Assembly (NCBI GenBank): GCA_017303335.1
Contig: JAFLBK010000001.1
Location: forward strand, 439,001 to 503,000
Direction of reading: 5' to 3'
From: Chitinophagales bacterium
GTDB lineage: Bacteria; Bacteroidota; Bacteroidia; Chitinophagales; Chitinophagaceae
DNA: 64,000 bases
Shown: positions 1-9,072 of the stretch, one piece after another
Layout of the letters: each line of letters begins with the position of its first letter
Position numbering within the stretch: the stretch's first letter is position 1
Position numbers and translations under genes: made by a program
The notes under the pieces: model-generated
The model's database searches: none
What the model was told of the DNA's origin: nothing
Seen by the model: the letters and a program-made list of their open reading frames with translations, nothing else

Positions 1-118
1 TGGGCGGGAAATACATACTGGCCGGCGCCGGCGGATTAATGGGCGTCAGGGTTGTATCATCCTTTTTGCAGGAGCCCAATACGATACCTAACAGGAAGAT
101 TGTGATGGAGATTCTCAT
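1..118 (-). CDS. N-terminal fragment of a lipoprotein, possibly a serine hydrolase
   Basis: Only the first 39 codons lie in the window; the gene runs off the left edge. It starts with ATG at 118. The N-terminus has a short hydrophobic segment ending in a lipobox (LGSC, Cys at residue 17) followed by KKDD, the acidic pattern typical of surface-exposed Bacteroidota lipoproteins. A proline-rich linker and then MYFPP follow. In this phylum MYFPP-type sequences often begin lipoproteins of the class C beta-lactamase/serine hydrolase family, so that is my guess for the product, but the catalytic part is not visible. The lipoprotein call is well supported; the enzyme class is weak inference. Confidence 0.6.
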   Translation of the reverse strand, partial: MRISITIFLLGIVLGSCKKDDTTLTPINPPAPASMYFPP

Positions 119-176
119 AAAGATTTGCGGGTGGTCAGACCCCGGTCCCGGTCTGTTGTTTAACGACGAACCATGT

Positions 177-1217
177 TTATTTCGTATCCGGAAAAAGCAG
201 GCTGCCCGTTCCCCCGGTCATTTTCTTTCCCAGGTGTTCGTAAGCTTTGGCTGTAGCCTCCCGCCCCCTTGAAGTACGCTGCAGGAATCCTTCCTGGATC
301 AGGAATGGCTCGTATACTTCTTCAAGCGTACCCGGCTCTTCGCCCACCGCGGTGGCAATTGTGGTAATGCCCACAGGCCCGCCTTTGAATTTTTCGATGA
401 TGGTGGAGAGAATGCGGTTATCCATTTCATCCAGCCCGTGTTTATCTACATTCAGGGCACGCAGGGCGTGCTCGGTGATACCCAGGTCGATGACGCCATT
501 GCTCAGCACCTGGGCGAAGTCACGCACCCGGCGCAGGAGTCCATTGGCGATACGGGGTGTTCCCCGGCTCCGTCTTGATATTTCCGCCGCCGCATCACTG
601 GTGATCTTTGTACTCAGGATATTCGCCGAACGGGTAATGATGTTCTGCAGGGTTTTACTGTCGTAGTATTCGAGCCGGGATTTGATCCCGAACCGGGAAA
701 GCAGGGGGGCCGTAAGCAAACCACTGCGGGTAGTGGCGCCGATGAGCGTAAACGGGCTCAAGGTAAGCTGCACGCTCCGGGCATTGGGACCGCTGTCGAT
801 CATGATGTCGATGCGGTAATCTTCCATGGCGGCGTACAGGTATTCTTCCACAACCGTACTCAGGCGATGTATCTCATCGATGAACAGCACATCATTGGGT
901 TCCAGGTTTGTAAGCAAACCGGCCAGGTCGCCCGGCTTTTCAATCACGGGTCCGCTGGTTTCTTTGATACGCACCCCCAGTTCATTGGCCACGATCCGCG
1001 AAAGGGTCGTTTTTCCCAATCCCGGGGGGCCATGAAACAGGATATGATCCAGCGCCTCGCCCCGCATCTTCGCGGCTTTGATGAAAATACTGATGTTCTC
1101 AATGATCTGCGACTGGCCCGAAAACTCATCCAGCACCGCCGGCCGGATGCTGTTCTCAAATTCCCTGTCGGCAGACTTTAAGAAGGAGGGATCACTGTTT
1201 AAATTGGGATTGGCCAT
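177..1217 (-). CDS. ruvB: Holliday junction branch migration DNA helicase RuvB
   Basis: RuvB is the hexameric AAA+ motor that, with RuvA, drives branch migration of Holliday junctions in the cytoplasm. The 346-residue protein has Walker A GPPGLGKT at residues 63-70, Walker B ending in DEIH at 114-117, sensor-type GATTR further on, and the C-terminal winged-helix domain with the usual [16 protein letters not shown] signature. Length matches the family. I chose the ATG at 1217 (MANPNL) over a TTG two codons upstream. It stands alone; the neighbouring plus-strand gene is divergent. No unusual features. Confidence 0.97.
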   Translation of the reverse strand: MANPNLNSDPSFLKSADREFENSIRPAVLDEFSGQSQIIENISIFIKAAKMRGEALDHILFHGPPGLGKTTLSRIVANELGVRIKETSGPVIEKPGDLAGLLTNLEPNDVLFIDEIHRLSTVVEEYLYAAMEDYRIDIMIDSGPNARSVQLTLSPFTLIGATTRSGLLTAPLLSRFGIKSRLEYYDSKTLQNIITRSANILSTKITSDAAAEISRRSRGTPRIANGLLRRVRDFAQVLSNGVIDLGITEHALRALNVDKHGLDEMDNRILSTIIEKFKGGPVGITTIATAVGEEPGTLEEVYEPFLIQEGFLQRTSRGREATAKAYEHLGKKMTGGTGSLLFPDTK

Positions 1218-1239
1218 GAACAATTTTTAATCAACTTTG
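1210..1239 (+). promoter_or_regulatory. Candidate Bacteroidota promoter for the oxidoreductase at 1273
   Basis: TTG at 1210-1212 is followed after 19 bases by CAACTTTG at 1232-1239, one mismatch from the TAnnTTTG -7 consensus at the preferred spacing. It would give a leader of about 25 bases and overlaps the ruvB start region. Sequence match only. Confidence 0.35.
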
Positions 1240-1272
1240 TAAAACTAATCATTAATCAGTAAACACCGTTTT

Positions 1273-1929
1273 ATGAACATAGGCATCATCGGCAGCGGCA
1301 TCGTTGGGCGGGTATTGGGATCCGCCTTTCTGAAAGAAGGACACCAGGTCATGTTAGGCACCCGCGATACAAACAAACCGGATGTAGTAACATGGCTCGC
1401 CGAAAATAACGGAGCCCGGGCAGGTTCGTTTCCGGATACGGCTGCTTTCGGCGAACTCATCGTACTGGCCATATCCGGCGATATTGCCGTACAGGCGATC
1501 GGTATTTGTGGTATCGACCATTTCGACGGCAAAGTGGTTATCGATGCCACCAACCCGATCGACCATACACGCCCGCCTGTCAATGGCGTTCTTCCCTATT
1601 TCACCAGCATGGATGAATCGCTGATGGAACGTTTGCAGAAACTATTACCCAAGGCCCGCCTGGTAAAAGCGTTCAACAGTGTTGGCAATGCCTATATGTA
1701 TAAACCTGACTTCGGCGGGGAAAAACCAACGATGTTTATCTGCGGCAATGATGAAGAAGCGAAAAAAACGGTTACCGGCATCCTCGATTCCTTCGGCTGG
1801 GAAACCGAAGACATGGGCAAGGCGGAAGCCGCCCGGCCCATTGAATCACTCTGCGTTCTTTGGTGTATCCCCGGCATTATCCGGGGTCAATGGACCCACG
1901 CTTTCAGGTTGTTGAAACGCCAGGCCTGA
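1273..1929 (+). CDS. NADP-binding oxidoreductase of the F420-dependent NADP reductase family
   Basis: The 218-residue protein begins directly with a Rossmann fold: GSGIVG at residues 7-12 is the dinucleotide-binding glycine motif, and LGTRD after the second strand is typical of NADP binding. This family (pfam F420_oxidored) includes F420H2:NADP oxidoreductases and many bacterial paralogues that reduce other substrates. Bacteroidota do not normally make F420, so the physiological substrate is unknown. The gene is divergent from ruvB and stands alone; the next gene starts 110 bases downstream. Cytoplasmic, with no signal peptide. Confidence 0.8.
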   Translation: MNIGIIGSGIVGRVLGSAFLKEGHQVMLGTRDTNKPDVVTWLAENNGARAGSFPDTAAFGELIVLAISGDIAVQAIGICGIDHFDGKVVIDATNPIDHTRPPVNGVLPYFTSMDESLMERLQKLLPKARLVKAFNSVGNAYMYKPDFGGEKPTMFICGNDEEAKKTVTGILDSFGWETEDMGKAEAARPIESLCVLWCIPGIIRGQWTHAFRLLKRQA

Positions 1930-2038
1930 TACCGGGAAAAGGCGTTAAACAAAGCATATTTTACACCTCCCAGCCACTCATTTCGCCATTAATCATATCC
2001 AACCGTATTTTCACTATATTGGAGGGTATTTTTGAAGC

Positions 2039-3265
2039 ATGAGTAAAGCAAATGTAAGGTATTGGCTATGCCAGTTTACGGGTTGGGGCGTATGGGGCCT
2101 GATCATTTTATACTTCAATTTCGTTGTGTTTGGCGACCGTCTCCGGGAGCAGGGCGGCGAAAAAGAAAACCTCATCAGCCTGGTCATCTTCCTGGTACTG
2201 GGTATCCTGATCACCCACATCCTCCGCTTCTTTCTCATCCGCATCAACTGGCTCAAACTTTCCATCAACCGCATCGTTCTTCTCTTCATTATATGTGTCG
2301 GCGCCACCGGCACCGCCCTGTTTTATGCCGATTATTATGTGGAATACAATTCCGGTTATTCCTACGATAAATACGTGATCAGCAAAAAATTCGAGAAGGC
2401 CCAGAAAATGGAAGAGCAATACGGATTGAGCTCGCTGGTATATTACCGCGAACCCGCCCTGGTCTCCGACAGCACCATCAAACGGGGTATCGCCGAGATC
2501 AGAAAAACCACCGGCTGGTACCGCAACAAAAAAGGCGATTGGGTATACCAGAACCGGTCGGACCTGGTGGGTATTTACTACAACCTCCTGCTCATCGCCA
2601 TCTGGATGCTCATCTATATTGTTTATCACTATGTGGAAAGGAACCGGAAAGGCGAACTCGACCGGCTGCGGCTGGAATCGACCGTAAAAGAACTCGAACT
2701 GAAAACGATCAAAGCGCATATCAACCCGCATTTCATATTCAATTCGCTCAACAGTATCCGGGCGCTGGTGGACGAGAACCCGACAAGGGCAAGAAGGGCT
2801 ATCACCGAGTTAAGCAATATCCTGCGCAGCAGCATGCAGGCCGAAAAAGCCGAAACCGTAACCCTGCAAAGCGAGCTGGACATTGTAAAAGATTACCTGG
2901 CCCTGGAACAGATGCGCTTTGAAGAACGGCTGAAAGTGGAAATGGATATCGATAAAGATACCCTGGAACAACCCGTTCCTCCCATGATGCTGCAGACCCT
3001 GGTGGAAAACTCCATCAAACACGGCATCAGCAAACTCATTAATGGTGGGCAGGTGCGCATCGTTGCCCGTTTCACCAACGAACACCTGGAATTATCGGTG
3101 CAGAATACCGGGCAACTGAATGGCCACATCAACGGCGAAGGTTTTGGCATCAAAAGCACCCAGGATCGGTTAAATTTGATGTACCAGGGCAAGGCCGCCT
3201 TCGAAATCCGTAATATCGATGGCGGGTTGGTCGAATCCAAAGTAATCCTGCCCGTAACTGTTTAA
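2039..3265 (+). CDS. LytS-type membrane sensor histidine kinase
   Basis: A 408-residue kinase with three hydrophobic segments in roughly the first 95 residues, a 90-residue stretch likely outside the membrane, and a fourth membrane segment near residues 185-207. A short linker leads to the His_kinase (LytS/YehU) domain. The phospho-acceptor is the second His of HINPHFIFNS, near residue 233. The ATPase half has the N-box NSIKHG and the glycine motif GFGIKST. It lies 22 bases upstream of a LytTR response regulator, so the two form a two-component operon. Bacteroidota encode many such pairs and the signal cannot be read from the sequence. A TATTTTTG box at 2027-2034 is too close to the ATG for an ordinary leader. 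Confidence 0.93.
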   Translation: MSKANVRYWLCQFTGWGVWGLIILYFNFVVFGDRLREQGGEKENLISLVIFLVLGILITHILRFFLIRINWLKLSINRIVLLFIICVGATGTALFYADYYVEYNSGYSYDKYVISKKFEKAQKMEEQYGLSSLVYYREPALVSDSTIKRGIAEIRKTTGWYRNKKGDWVYQNRSDLVGIYYNLLLIAIWMLIYIVYHYVERNRKGELDRLRLESTVKELELKTIKAHINPHFIFNSLNSIRALVDENPTRARRAITELSNILRSSMQAEKAETVTLQSELDIVKDYLALEQMRFEERLKVEMDIDKDTLEQPVPPMMLQTLVENSIKHGISKLINGGQVRIVARFTNEHLELSVQNTGQLNGHINGEGFGIKSTQDRLNLMYQGKAAFEIRNIDGGLVESKVILPVTV

Positions 3266-3287
3266 TTAACGAACTAAATCGCATACC

Positions 3288-4019
3288 ATGCACAAGGCAC
3301 TGATCATCGACGATGAACGATTGGCACGTAACGAACTGAAAAAATTATTGATGGAATTCCCCGAGATCGAAGTGATCGGCGAGGCAGCCAATGCCACGGA
3401 AGGACTCGAGAAGATCGAAAGTCTCTCTCCCGACCTGGTTTTCCTGGATATCCAGATGCCGGGCAAAACCGGGTTCGATATGCTTACCGAACTCGACAGC
3501 ACCCCACACGTGATCTTCACCACCGCGTACGACGAATACGCCCTGAAGGCCTTTGAAGTAAATGCGCTGGATTACCTGATGAAACCCGTAGAACCCAAAC
3601 GACTGGCCGACGCCATTCACAAATTGCAGCAGGCCGAAGAGAAAGAAATGGCTACGGCCATGGCCGGTATCAACCGGGGTGTGCTTTCCGAAAACGACCA
3701 GGTATTCGTGAAAGACGGTGAGCGCTGCTGGTTCGTAAAACTGGGCGATGTCCGGCTCTTCGAAAGCGTGGGCAATTACGCCAAGGTTTTCTTCGGCACC
3801 TACAAACCGCTTATTTTAAAATCCCTGAATGCGCTGGAAGAACGGCTCGATGAAAAAGTTTTCTTCCGGGCAAACCGCAAACACATTGTGAACCTGCGCA
3901 TGATCGAAAAGATCGAACCGTATTTCAACGGCGGTCTGCTGCTGGAACTGCACGGTGGCGAAAAGATCGAAGTAAGCCGCAGGCAGGCGGTGAAGTTCAA
4001 GGAAATGATGAGTCTCTAG
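3288..4019 (+). CDS. LytTR-family response regulator
   Basis: A 243-residue two-domain regulator. The receiver domain covers about residues 1-120, with the acidic pocket IIDDE at 6-10, phospho-acceptor Asp54 in FLDIQMPG, and the conserved Lys in the LMKPVEP loop. The C-terminal half (about 140-243) is a LytTR DNA-binding domain, recognisable by the FFRANRKHIVNL region, which binds as a dimer to direct repeats. It is the cognate partner of the kinase just upstream. Regulated targets are not evident; the M28 peptidase starts only 30 bases downstream and may be cotranscribed. Confidence 0.95.
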   Translation: MHKALIIDDERLARNELKKLLMEFPEIEVIGEAANATEGLEKIESLSPDLVFLDIQMPGKTGFDMLTELDSTPHVIFTTAYDEYALKAFEVNALDYLMKPVEPKRLADAIHKLQQAEEKEMATAMAGINRGVLSENDQVFVKDGERCWFVKLGDVRLFESVGNYAKVFFGTYKPLILKSLNALEERLDEKVFFRANRKHIVNLRMIEKIEPYFNGGLLLELHGGEKIEVSRRQAVKFKEMMSL

Positions 4020-4049
4020 TAATTAATAATGACGAATTAAAAATCAGCA

Positions 4050-5348
4050 ATGAAGAAACTGCTTGTAACATTCGCAACAGGCTTTGTCAGCCTGTTTTCT
4101 TTTGCCCAGAAGATCGATAAGATCATCAACCCCACCGAAGTGGAACGCATCGAACGCATTCTTTCCGCCGACGATATGCAGGGCCGCAAAACCTTTACAC
4201 CGGGTATTGATAAAGCCGCCGATTTCATCGCGGCGGAATTCGCCAAAAGCAAACTCAGTTATTTCGGCAACCTGAAAAGCTATTTCCAGGAGTTTGCCAT
4301 GACCAAAAGCAAGCCGGTGGAAGTAAGCGGGTCCATCGACAACGAACCGCTCACAACCGACAATATCGCCGCCAATACCACCGCCAAAGAGATCAGCATC
4401 AACTCCCTGAAAGATTACGAAGTGGTGATCATCAGAGCCACCGATACGTTCAACCGGAAAGTATTTCCCCTGTTCGAACTGGAAAAGAATCTCCTGATAC
4501 TGGTGGATACAGCTCACCGGAACCGTTTCAAAAGCATACAACGCTTTGCCGGGAATGCCAAGTTCCCTTCCGGGGTTTCGCAGGTGTTTGTTCTTACCGG
4601 CAATCTCAATCCCACCGCTTTCAACCTGCATATCAAGAACGAACAAACCGCCCAGTACCTCAAGAATGTGATCGGCGTGATACCGGGCAAGAGCAGGAAA
4701 GATGAATTGGTGGTATTCAGCGGGCACTACGACCACCTGGGCATCGGCAAACCCGATAAGAACCAGGACAGCATATTCAACGGCGCCAACGACGACGCGG
4801 CCGGCACAACGGCTGTGATGATGCTGGCCAGGTATTTCGGCGAAATGAAAAACAACGAACGAACGCTGATCTTTGTGGCGTTTACCGCCGAAGAGATCGG
4901 TGGTTTCGGCAGCCGCTATTTCAGCAAGCAGATGAACCCGGATAAGGTTGTGGCCATGTTCAACATCGAAATGATCGGCACCGAAAGCAAATGGGGCACC
5001 AACAGCGCTTACATCACCGGGTACGAAAAAAGCGATATGGGAAAGATCCTGCAGGCCAACCTCGAAGGTTCTAAATTTCATTTTGAACCCGATCCTTATC
5101 CCAAACAGAATTTATTCTACCGGAGCGACAATGCCACTCTCGCCGAACTGGGCGTACCTGCACATACGATCTCTACATCCAAAATGGAGGAAGCTCCCAA
5201 CAACGAACCCAATTATCACAAACAAAGCGACGAGATCGGCACACTCGATATGAACAATATGGCCGAGATCATCAAGGCCATTGCGCTCAGCAGCAAAACG
5301 ATCATCAGTGGAAAGGATACACCTTCACGGGTGGAGAAAGTAAAATAA
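4050..5348 (+). CDS. Secreted M28-family zinc aminopeptidase
   Basis: The 432-residue protein has a signal peptide (residues 1-19, ending FSFAQ) and a PA-like insert before the peptidase domain. Zinc-binding M28 motifs are present: HYDHLG near residue 225, NGANDDAAG with the bridging Asp about 20 residues later, and the TAEEIG catalytic/metal glutamates. Later come NIEMIG, where many relatives have Asp instead of Glu, and the final His in NYHKQSDE. It should remove N-terminal residues from peptides in the periplasm or outside. It follows the LytTR regulator by 30 bases on the same strand, so shared expression is possible. It converges with the acyltransferase. Confidence 0.9.
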   Translation: MKKLLVTFATGFVSLFSFAQKIDKIINPTEVERIERILSADDMQGRKTFTPGIDKAADFIAAEFAKSKLSYFGNLKSYFQEFAMTKSKPVEVSGSIDNEPLTTDNIAANTTAKEISINSLKDYEVVIIRATDTFNRKVFPLFELEKNLLILVDTAHRNRFKSIQRFAGNAKFPSGVSQVFVLTGNLNPTAFNLHIKNEQTAQYLKNVIGVIPGKSRKDELVVFSGHYDHLGIGKPDKNQDSIFNGANDDAAGTTAVMMLARYFGEMKNNERTLIFVAFTAEEIGGFGSRYFSKQMNPDKVVAMFNIEMIGTESKWGTNSAYITGYEKSDMGKILQANLEGSKFHFEPDPYPKQNLFYRSDNATLAELGVPAHTISTSKMEEAPNNEPNYHKQSDEIGTLDMNNMAEIIKAIALSSKTIISGKDTPSRVEKVK

Positions 5349-5362
5349 GCAGTGCCCAACCA

Positions 5363-6424
5363 TCACTTCAGCTTTTTCCGGCACAGGTTGTAAATGGGCT
5401 TTTCAAAGGCCAGGTACAACACAATGGATATAATCCAGAGCAGGATAAAATTCCGGTCGGGCATCAACACCCATTGCCGGAGTTTCAGGTTTACATAGCT
5501 GATGTGCACGAGGTAAAAAGCAAAAGAGGCATTGCCGAGCAATACCAGCAATTTCGAGGAGAAAAAAGTTTGCAGCCAGGTACGTTCATAGATCAGGCCG
5601 GCCAGCGCCAGTACTACAAAAACGGGCAATACGAATAACTCAAGAATCCTCCCGGCCGCGTGATCTCTTCCGTAGCCGTACAGATCCGGTTCAAACAATC
5701 CGATGCAGTAGATTACCCCGAAAATTCCAAGGAAACCGATCAGCGTTTTAAACCGTGTCCGTTCCAGCCAGGCCGTACGCCTGTTCCGGATTGCCGCGGC
5801 CAGCAGCATCCCCGCCAGGAATTCGGCGCTGCGGCCCGGGAATGTGCCCGTGAGAATGAACCGGAGCGGGTAAAAAAACCGTTCAGGGTTTCCATCCAGG
5901 TAATGCCAGTATGCCCCCGCTCCCCAGGCAAGTAAAAACAAAAACAACAACGAGCCCAGTAAATAGAATACATGCTTTCGCTGCAGCAGGCATAACAACG
6001 GGGCCAGGAAATAAAACATCATTTCGGCGCTCAGCGACCATGCCTGCGCAATACCTACCAGGTTGTGTTTATCCGAAAAACCATGGAACAGGGAATAGGT
6101 GAGCCAGGAGAATTTCATCCCGCCAAAAGCCGGATCGAGGTAGTAGGCCGTGAGCACCAGCCAGTAAAGGGGCATGATGCGGGCCAGGCGGAGCAGTATA
6201 TAGCGGGAATACGACTTGCCCGAGCGCATGGGATCATCGGCATAGGTATAAGCGATCAGGAATCCGCTCAGTACAAAGAAAAGGGAAACACCGGTATGAA
6301 ATTCATTGAACAACCGCAGGATCTCCGGGTGAAGCTGATCCCGCCAGTACTTACGGTTGTGATGCAGAAAGACCAGGCAGGCTGCCAGGCATCGGAATCC
6401 GGTCAGGGCGTTAAAACGGTTCAA
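5363..6424 (-). CDS. Membrane acyltransferase 3 family protein (OafA/YrhL-like)
   Basis: A 353-residue polytopic protein with about ten hydrophobic segments. The N-terminus FNALTGFRCLAACLVFLHH carries the LTGxR and histidine features of acyltransferase-3 proteins, and FFVLSGFLIAY is the second hallmark. These enzymes transfer acetyl or other acyl groups to sugars of cell-surface polysaccharides. The reading frame starts with TTG at 6424, because no ATG lies at the right distance before LTGFR. It is a single gene between a convergent peptidase and a phosphatase on the same strand. Acceptor sugar unknown. Confidence 0.88.
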   Translation of the reverse strand: MNRFNALTGFRCLAACLVFLHHNRKYWRDQLHPEILRLFNEFHTGVSLFFVLSGFLIAYTYADDPMRSGKSYSRYILLRLARIMPLYWLVLTAYYLDPAFGGMKFSWLTYSLFHGFSDKHNLVGIAQAWSLSAEMMFYFLAPLLCLLQRKHVFYLLGSLLFLFLLAWGAGAYWHYLDGNPERFFYPLRFILTGTFPGRSAEFLAGMLLAAAIRNRRTAWLERTRFKTLIGFLGIFGVIYCIGLFEPDLYGYGRDHAAGRILELFVLPVFVVLALAGLIYERTWLQTFFSSKLLVLLGNASFAFYLVHISYVNLKLRQWVLMPDRNFILLWIISIVLYLAFEKPIYNLCRKKLK

Positions 6425-6483
6425 TGATTACAGCGTTGAAGGCTGAAGATAGGAAATGCGGGTAACCTTGTGCAAACACAGCA

Positions 6484-7269
6484 TCAATATATAACAAGTG
6501 AATCCCACTTCAGTTTGTCTTTTTCCTCGGCACTGAGTTTTTTTCCATGCCAGAGCGCATTCTCCCAATCGCCATAGGTGGCATTGGGCAGCATGATGTA
6601 GCGGCTGCCGAAATAGGATTGCACTTTATCAACATTCGCGTTGCGCACCACGGTGGGCTTATCAAAGAAAAGATCGTCGAAATCATTGAGGTTATCGCCC
6701 AGCAGCAAAACGATATTGTACTGCTTCGCCACCTCCTGCCGGCGGGGTTCCTTATCGCTCACCGATCCCTGCTTGCACATCACGTGCATCGCATCCACCT
6801 GCGGGAACCCCTGCTCTTTCAGGTTCCGGATCGTTGCCGCTTTATCCGTCTCTTTACGGTTGGTAATATAAAAACACTGCACGCCGTGCTGGGCCGCGTA
6901 ATTGAAAAACTCAACCGCTCCCGGCATGGCCGGCGCTTTCGCGTACTCCACCCAAACTTTCCAGGAACTGTCGTTGTAGGTACGGCCGCTCACAATATCC
7001 TTGGCGGCCCCGATGCTGTTGTCGAGCACCGTCTCATCCACATCGGTTACGATGGCCAGGGGTACGGTATCCCGGTAGGTACGTAATATTTCTTCCAGCC
7101 GCATGCGGGCAAGGTTATAGGCCTGGTAACAGAGGGCCTTGTATTCGCCGCTCTGCTGCTGCCAGAGAATACCGCTTACATTGTATTGCGCCGGCCTGTG
7201 ATCGGTTACCTGTGCGGAAGAAGCGAGGGTTGCGAGTAAAAGCAAGGAGAAAACTACCTGACGGATCAT
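6484..7269 (-). CDS. Class C acid phosphatase, 5'-nucleotidase lipoprotein e(P4) family
   Basis: HAD-superfamily phosphatase exported to the periplasm. The 261-residue protein has a signal peptide (1-19). Motif I is DVDET at 76-80 (DxDxT, with Asp76 the nucleophile), motif II lies in YITNR at 134-138, and the acidic motif is GDNLNDFDD at 191-199. Family members dephosphorylate nucleotides and other phosphomonoesters. Unlike H. influenzae e(P4), I see no clear lipobox cysteine, so it is probably soluble. I used the ATG at 7269 because it directly precedes the signal peptide. A perfect TAnnTTTG box at 7299-7306 also lies inside the longer alternative frame. Confidence 0.9.
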   Translation of the reverse strand: MIRQVVFSLLLLATLASSAQVTDHRPAQYNVSGILWQQQSGEYKALCYQAYNLARMRLEEILRTYRDTVPLAIVTDVDETVLDNSIGAAKDIVSGRTYNDSSWKVWVEYAKAPAMPGAVEFFNYAAQHGVQCFYITNRKETDKAATIRNLKEQGFPQVDAMHVMCKQGSVSDKEPRRQEVAKQYNIVLLLGDNLNDFDDLFFDKPTVVRNANVDKVQSYFGSRYIMLPNATYGDWENALWHGKKLSAEEKDKLKWDSLVIY

Positions 7270-7298
7270 ACGAAATCGATTAAGGTGTATTGAGCCAG

Positions 7299-7306
7299 CA
7301 AAGGTA
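7299..7306 (-). promoter_or_regulatory. TAnnTTTG -7 box upstream of the acid phosphatase
   Basis: Reading the minus strand, TACCTTTG matches the Bacteroidota -7 consensus exactly and would give a leader of about 25-30 bases to the ATG at 7269. No well-spaced -33 TTG is visible. Confidence 0.45.
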
Positions 7307-7366
7307 GGCACTAGAAAGCAATCGGCCCTGCCAAAACAATGCGCAAAAGGTTATAAGATGATGGGG

Positions 7367-7693
7367 TCACTCCAGCAGGTAATACAGCCCCAGGAAAATG
7401 ATCAGCACGGCTACAGAAGTGAGCCCGAACAATATCCAGTTATACAACTCAGGCACCGGGTTAAAGACGGTTAGTATACAACTGATGAATCCCAGCACCG
7501 CACCGATGGCCAGGTATACGAACCCGGCAAATTGACGTTTCCCGTACTTGATCTTTTTGAATTCGGCCAGGTGCAGCCTCGTTGTTTCCTCATCATAGCC
7601 CAGGGCAGCCAGTTTTTCCTTTACCCGCTGGATGTCGAGTTGCTCAGCGATCCATTGCTGAATGACAACGGTGTTTACCGGAGAAGCAGACAT
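7367..7693 (-). CDS. Small two-helix membrane protein, function unknown
   Basis: A 108-residue protein. The first 52 residues are soluble and charged and look helical (IQQWIAEQLDIQRVKEKLAALGYDEE is summarised here only as an amphipathic helix). Two hydrophobic segments follow at about 55-76 and 85-106, and the C-terminus lies right at the membrane. I do not recognise a named family with confidence. It sits alone between the phosphatase and the GGGP synthase homologue, on their strand. ATG at 7693. Confidence 0.7.
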   Translation of the reverse strand: MSASPVNTVVIQQWIAEQLDIQRVKEKLAALGYDEETTRLHLAEFKKIKYGKRQFAGFVYLAIGAVLGFISCILTVFNPVPELYNWILFGLTSVAVLIIFLGLYYLLE

Positions 7694-7790
7694 AGCAATC
7701 GTTTTAAGGTGAGTGGTGGGGTCAGCGCCGTACTCTACAAGATAACTAAATTCTGTAATTTCTGTCTACGGGAAGGTTTCACAGGGAGGA

Positions 7791-8546
7791 TCAGGCCTTA
7801 ACAGGTACACTGTGTACCGCGGCCGCCATTTCGCGGATCAGGGAAGCGTCTTTTTCGATCGCGTTGCCCACCACGATCACATCGGCCCCGGCCTTGCAAT
7901 TGAGATAGGCTTTTTCCGGTTCCGTAATGCCGCCACCAATAATGAGCGGAACTTCGATCACATGCGCCACCTGGCGGATCATGTCTTCAGTGATGGCCCG
8001 TTTTGCGCCACTGCCGGCATCCATGTAAATGAGTTTCATGCCCAGCATCTCACCTGCCATCGCCGTACACATGGCGATCTCGTTCTTATCTGAAGGGAGC
8101 GGACTGGCATTCGAAATATACGACACCGTGGTAGGCGCTCCGCCATCGACCACCATATAACCGGTAGGAAGTATCTCCAACCCGCTCTGCTTAACCACCG
8201 GCGCCGAAACAACATGCTGCCCGATGAGCAGATCGGCATTACGGCCGCTGATGAGTGAGAGGTATAACAATCCGTCGGCGTATTTACTTACCTGGTTCGG
8301 ACTTCCGGGAAAAAGAATAACAGGAATGGAACAACTCCGTTTGATCAGCTTTACACAGTCATCGAGGTAGTTGGAGATCACCAGGCTGCCGCCCACGAGA
8401 AAATAATCAACCTTTGCATCCACCGCCAGCCGGATCAACTGATCCATGTTGCTGTCGTTCACCTTGTCGGGGTCGATGAGTACGGCAAATGACTTTTTAT
8501 GCTGCTGTTTTCGATCCGTTAATGACTGATAAATTCCCCGATCCAT
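7791..8546 (-). CDS. Geranylgeranylglyceryl/heptaprenylglyceryl phosphate synthase family protein
   Basis: A TIM-barrel prenyltransferase of 251 residues that couples a polyprenyl diphosphate to glycerol-1-phosphate to form an ether lipid precursor. Visible signatures are LIDPDK at 23-28 (diphosphate/Mg site), FLVGGSL, YMDAGSGA, and the C-terminal phosphate-binding glycine motif IIGGGIT followed by GADVIVVGNAIE. Bacteroidota carry group II GGGPS enzymes of this length whose cellular role is poorly understood. Divergent from arfB. The fold call is secure; chain length of the prenyl substrate is unknown. Confidence 0.9.
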   Translation of the reverse strand: MDRGIYQSLTDRKQQHKKSFAVLIDPDKVNDSNMDQLIRLAVDAKVDYFLVGGSLVISNYLDDCVKLIKRSCSIPVILFPGSPNQVSKYADGLLYLSLISGRNADLLIGQHVVSAPVVKQSGLEILPTGYMVVDGGAPTTVSYISNASPLPSDKNEIAMCTAMAGEMLGMKLIYMDAGSGAKRAITEDMIRQVAHVIEVPLIIGGGITEPEKAYLNCKAGADVIVVGNAIEKDASLIREMAAAVHSVPVKA

Positions 8547-8646
8547 TTACTGACGGTTGGTTACTTGCAAAAATGTATAAAAATTGGTTCTTACCGAAAT
8601 ATTAGCCTTAAATAAAACGTATACGAGCCCAAAATTCGTCTATTTT

Positions 8647-9069
8647 ATGCCTAATTTTGAAGAGATGGTGGATATATCCGCAGAGATCAGGTTCAAAACC
8701 GCCCGGAGTGGCGGAAAAGGCGGCCAGCATGTAAATAAAGTAGAGACCATGGTGGAGGGATACTGGCATATACAAACATCCCAACTGGTATCGGAAGAAG
8801 CTAAAAACCGCCTGCAGGAAAAACTTAGCAATAAACTGACTGCCGATGGCTCCCTGCTGGTAAAAAGCCAGAGCGAACGCACCCAGCTGGGTAACAAGGA
8901 AGAGGTGATCCGAAAAATGAATGAGTTGGTGAATAAAGCCCTCATCGTTCCGAAAAAGAGAAAAGCCACCAAACCGAGCCGGGAGTCGAAAGAAAAAAGG
9001 ATTGAATACAAAAAAAAGAACGCGGCTGTTAAAGAACTCCGCAAAAAAATAAGCCGGGATAACTGGTAA
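8647..9069 (+). CDS. arfB: Peptidyl-tRNA hydrolase ArfB (ribosome rescue)
   Basis: ArfB (YaeJ) rescues ribosomes stalled at the end of non-stop mRNAs by hydrolysing peptidyl-tRNA. The 140-residue protein has the release-factor catalytic loop SGGKGGQHVN with GGQ at residues 25-27. Its lysine/arginine-rich C-terminal tail (from about 105) enters the mRNA channel. I use the ATG at 8647 rather than an upstream GTG at 8584, because family members start 10-25 residues before GGQ. MbnP begins 3 bases after the stop, so the genes may be cotranscribed although functionally unrelated. Confidence 0.93.
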   Translation: MPNFEEMVDISAEIRFKTARSGGKGGQHVNKVETMVEGYWHIQTSQLVSEEAKNRLQEKLSNKLTADGSLLVKSQSERTQLGNKEEVIRKMNELVNKALIVPKKRKATKPSRESKEKRIEYKKKNAAVKELRKKISRDNW

Positions 9070-9072
9070 ACG

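Noticed and set aside
119..176. The short inverted repeat GACCCCGGTCCCGGTC between ruvB and the lipoprotein
   Set aside because: The dyad is short and imperfect and has no U-run on either side, so it does not qualify as a terminator or operator.
4044..5081. A 345-codon minus-strand frame across the M28 peptidase gene
   Set aside because: It has no recognisable domain, while the plus-strand frame has a signal peptide and the full set of metal motifs. It is an antisense shadow of GC-rich codons.
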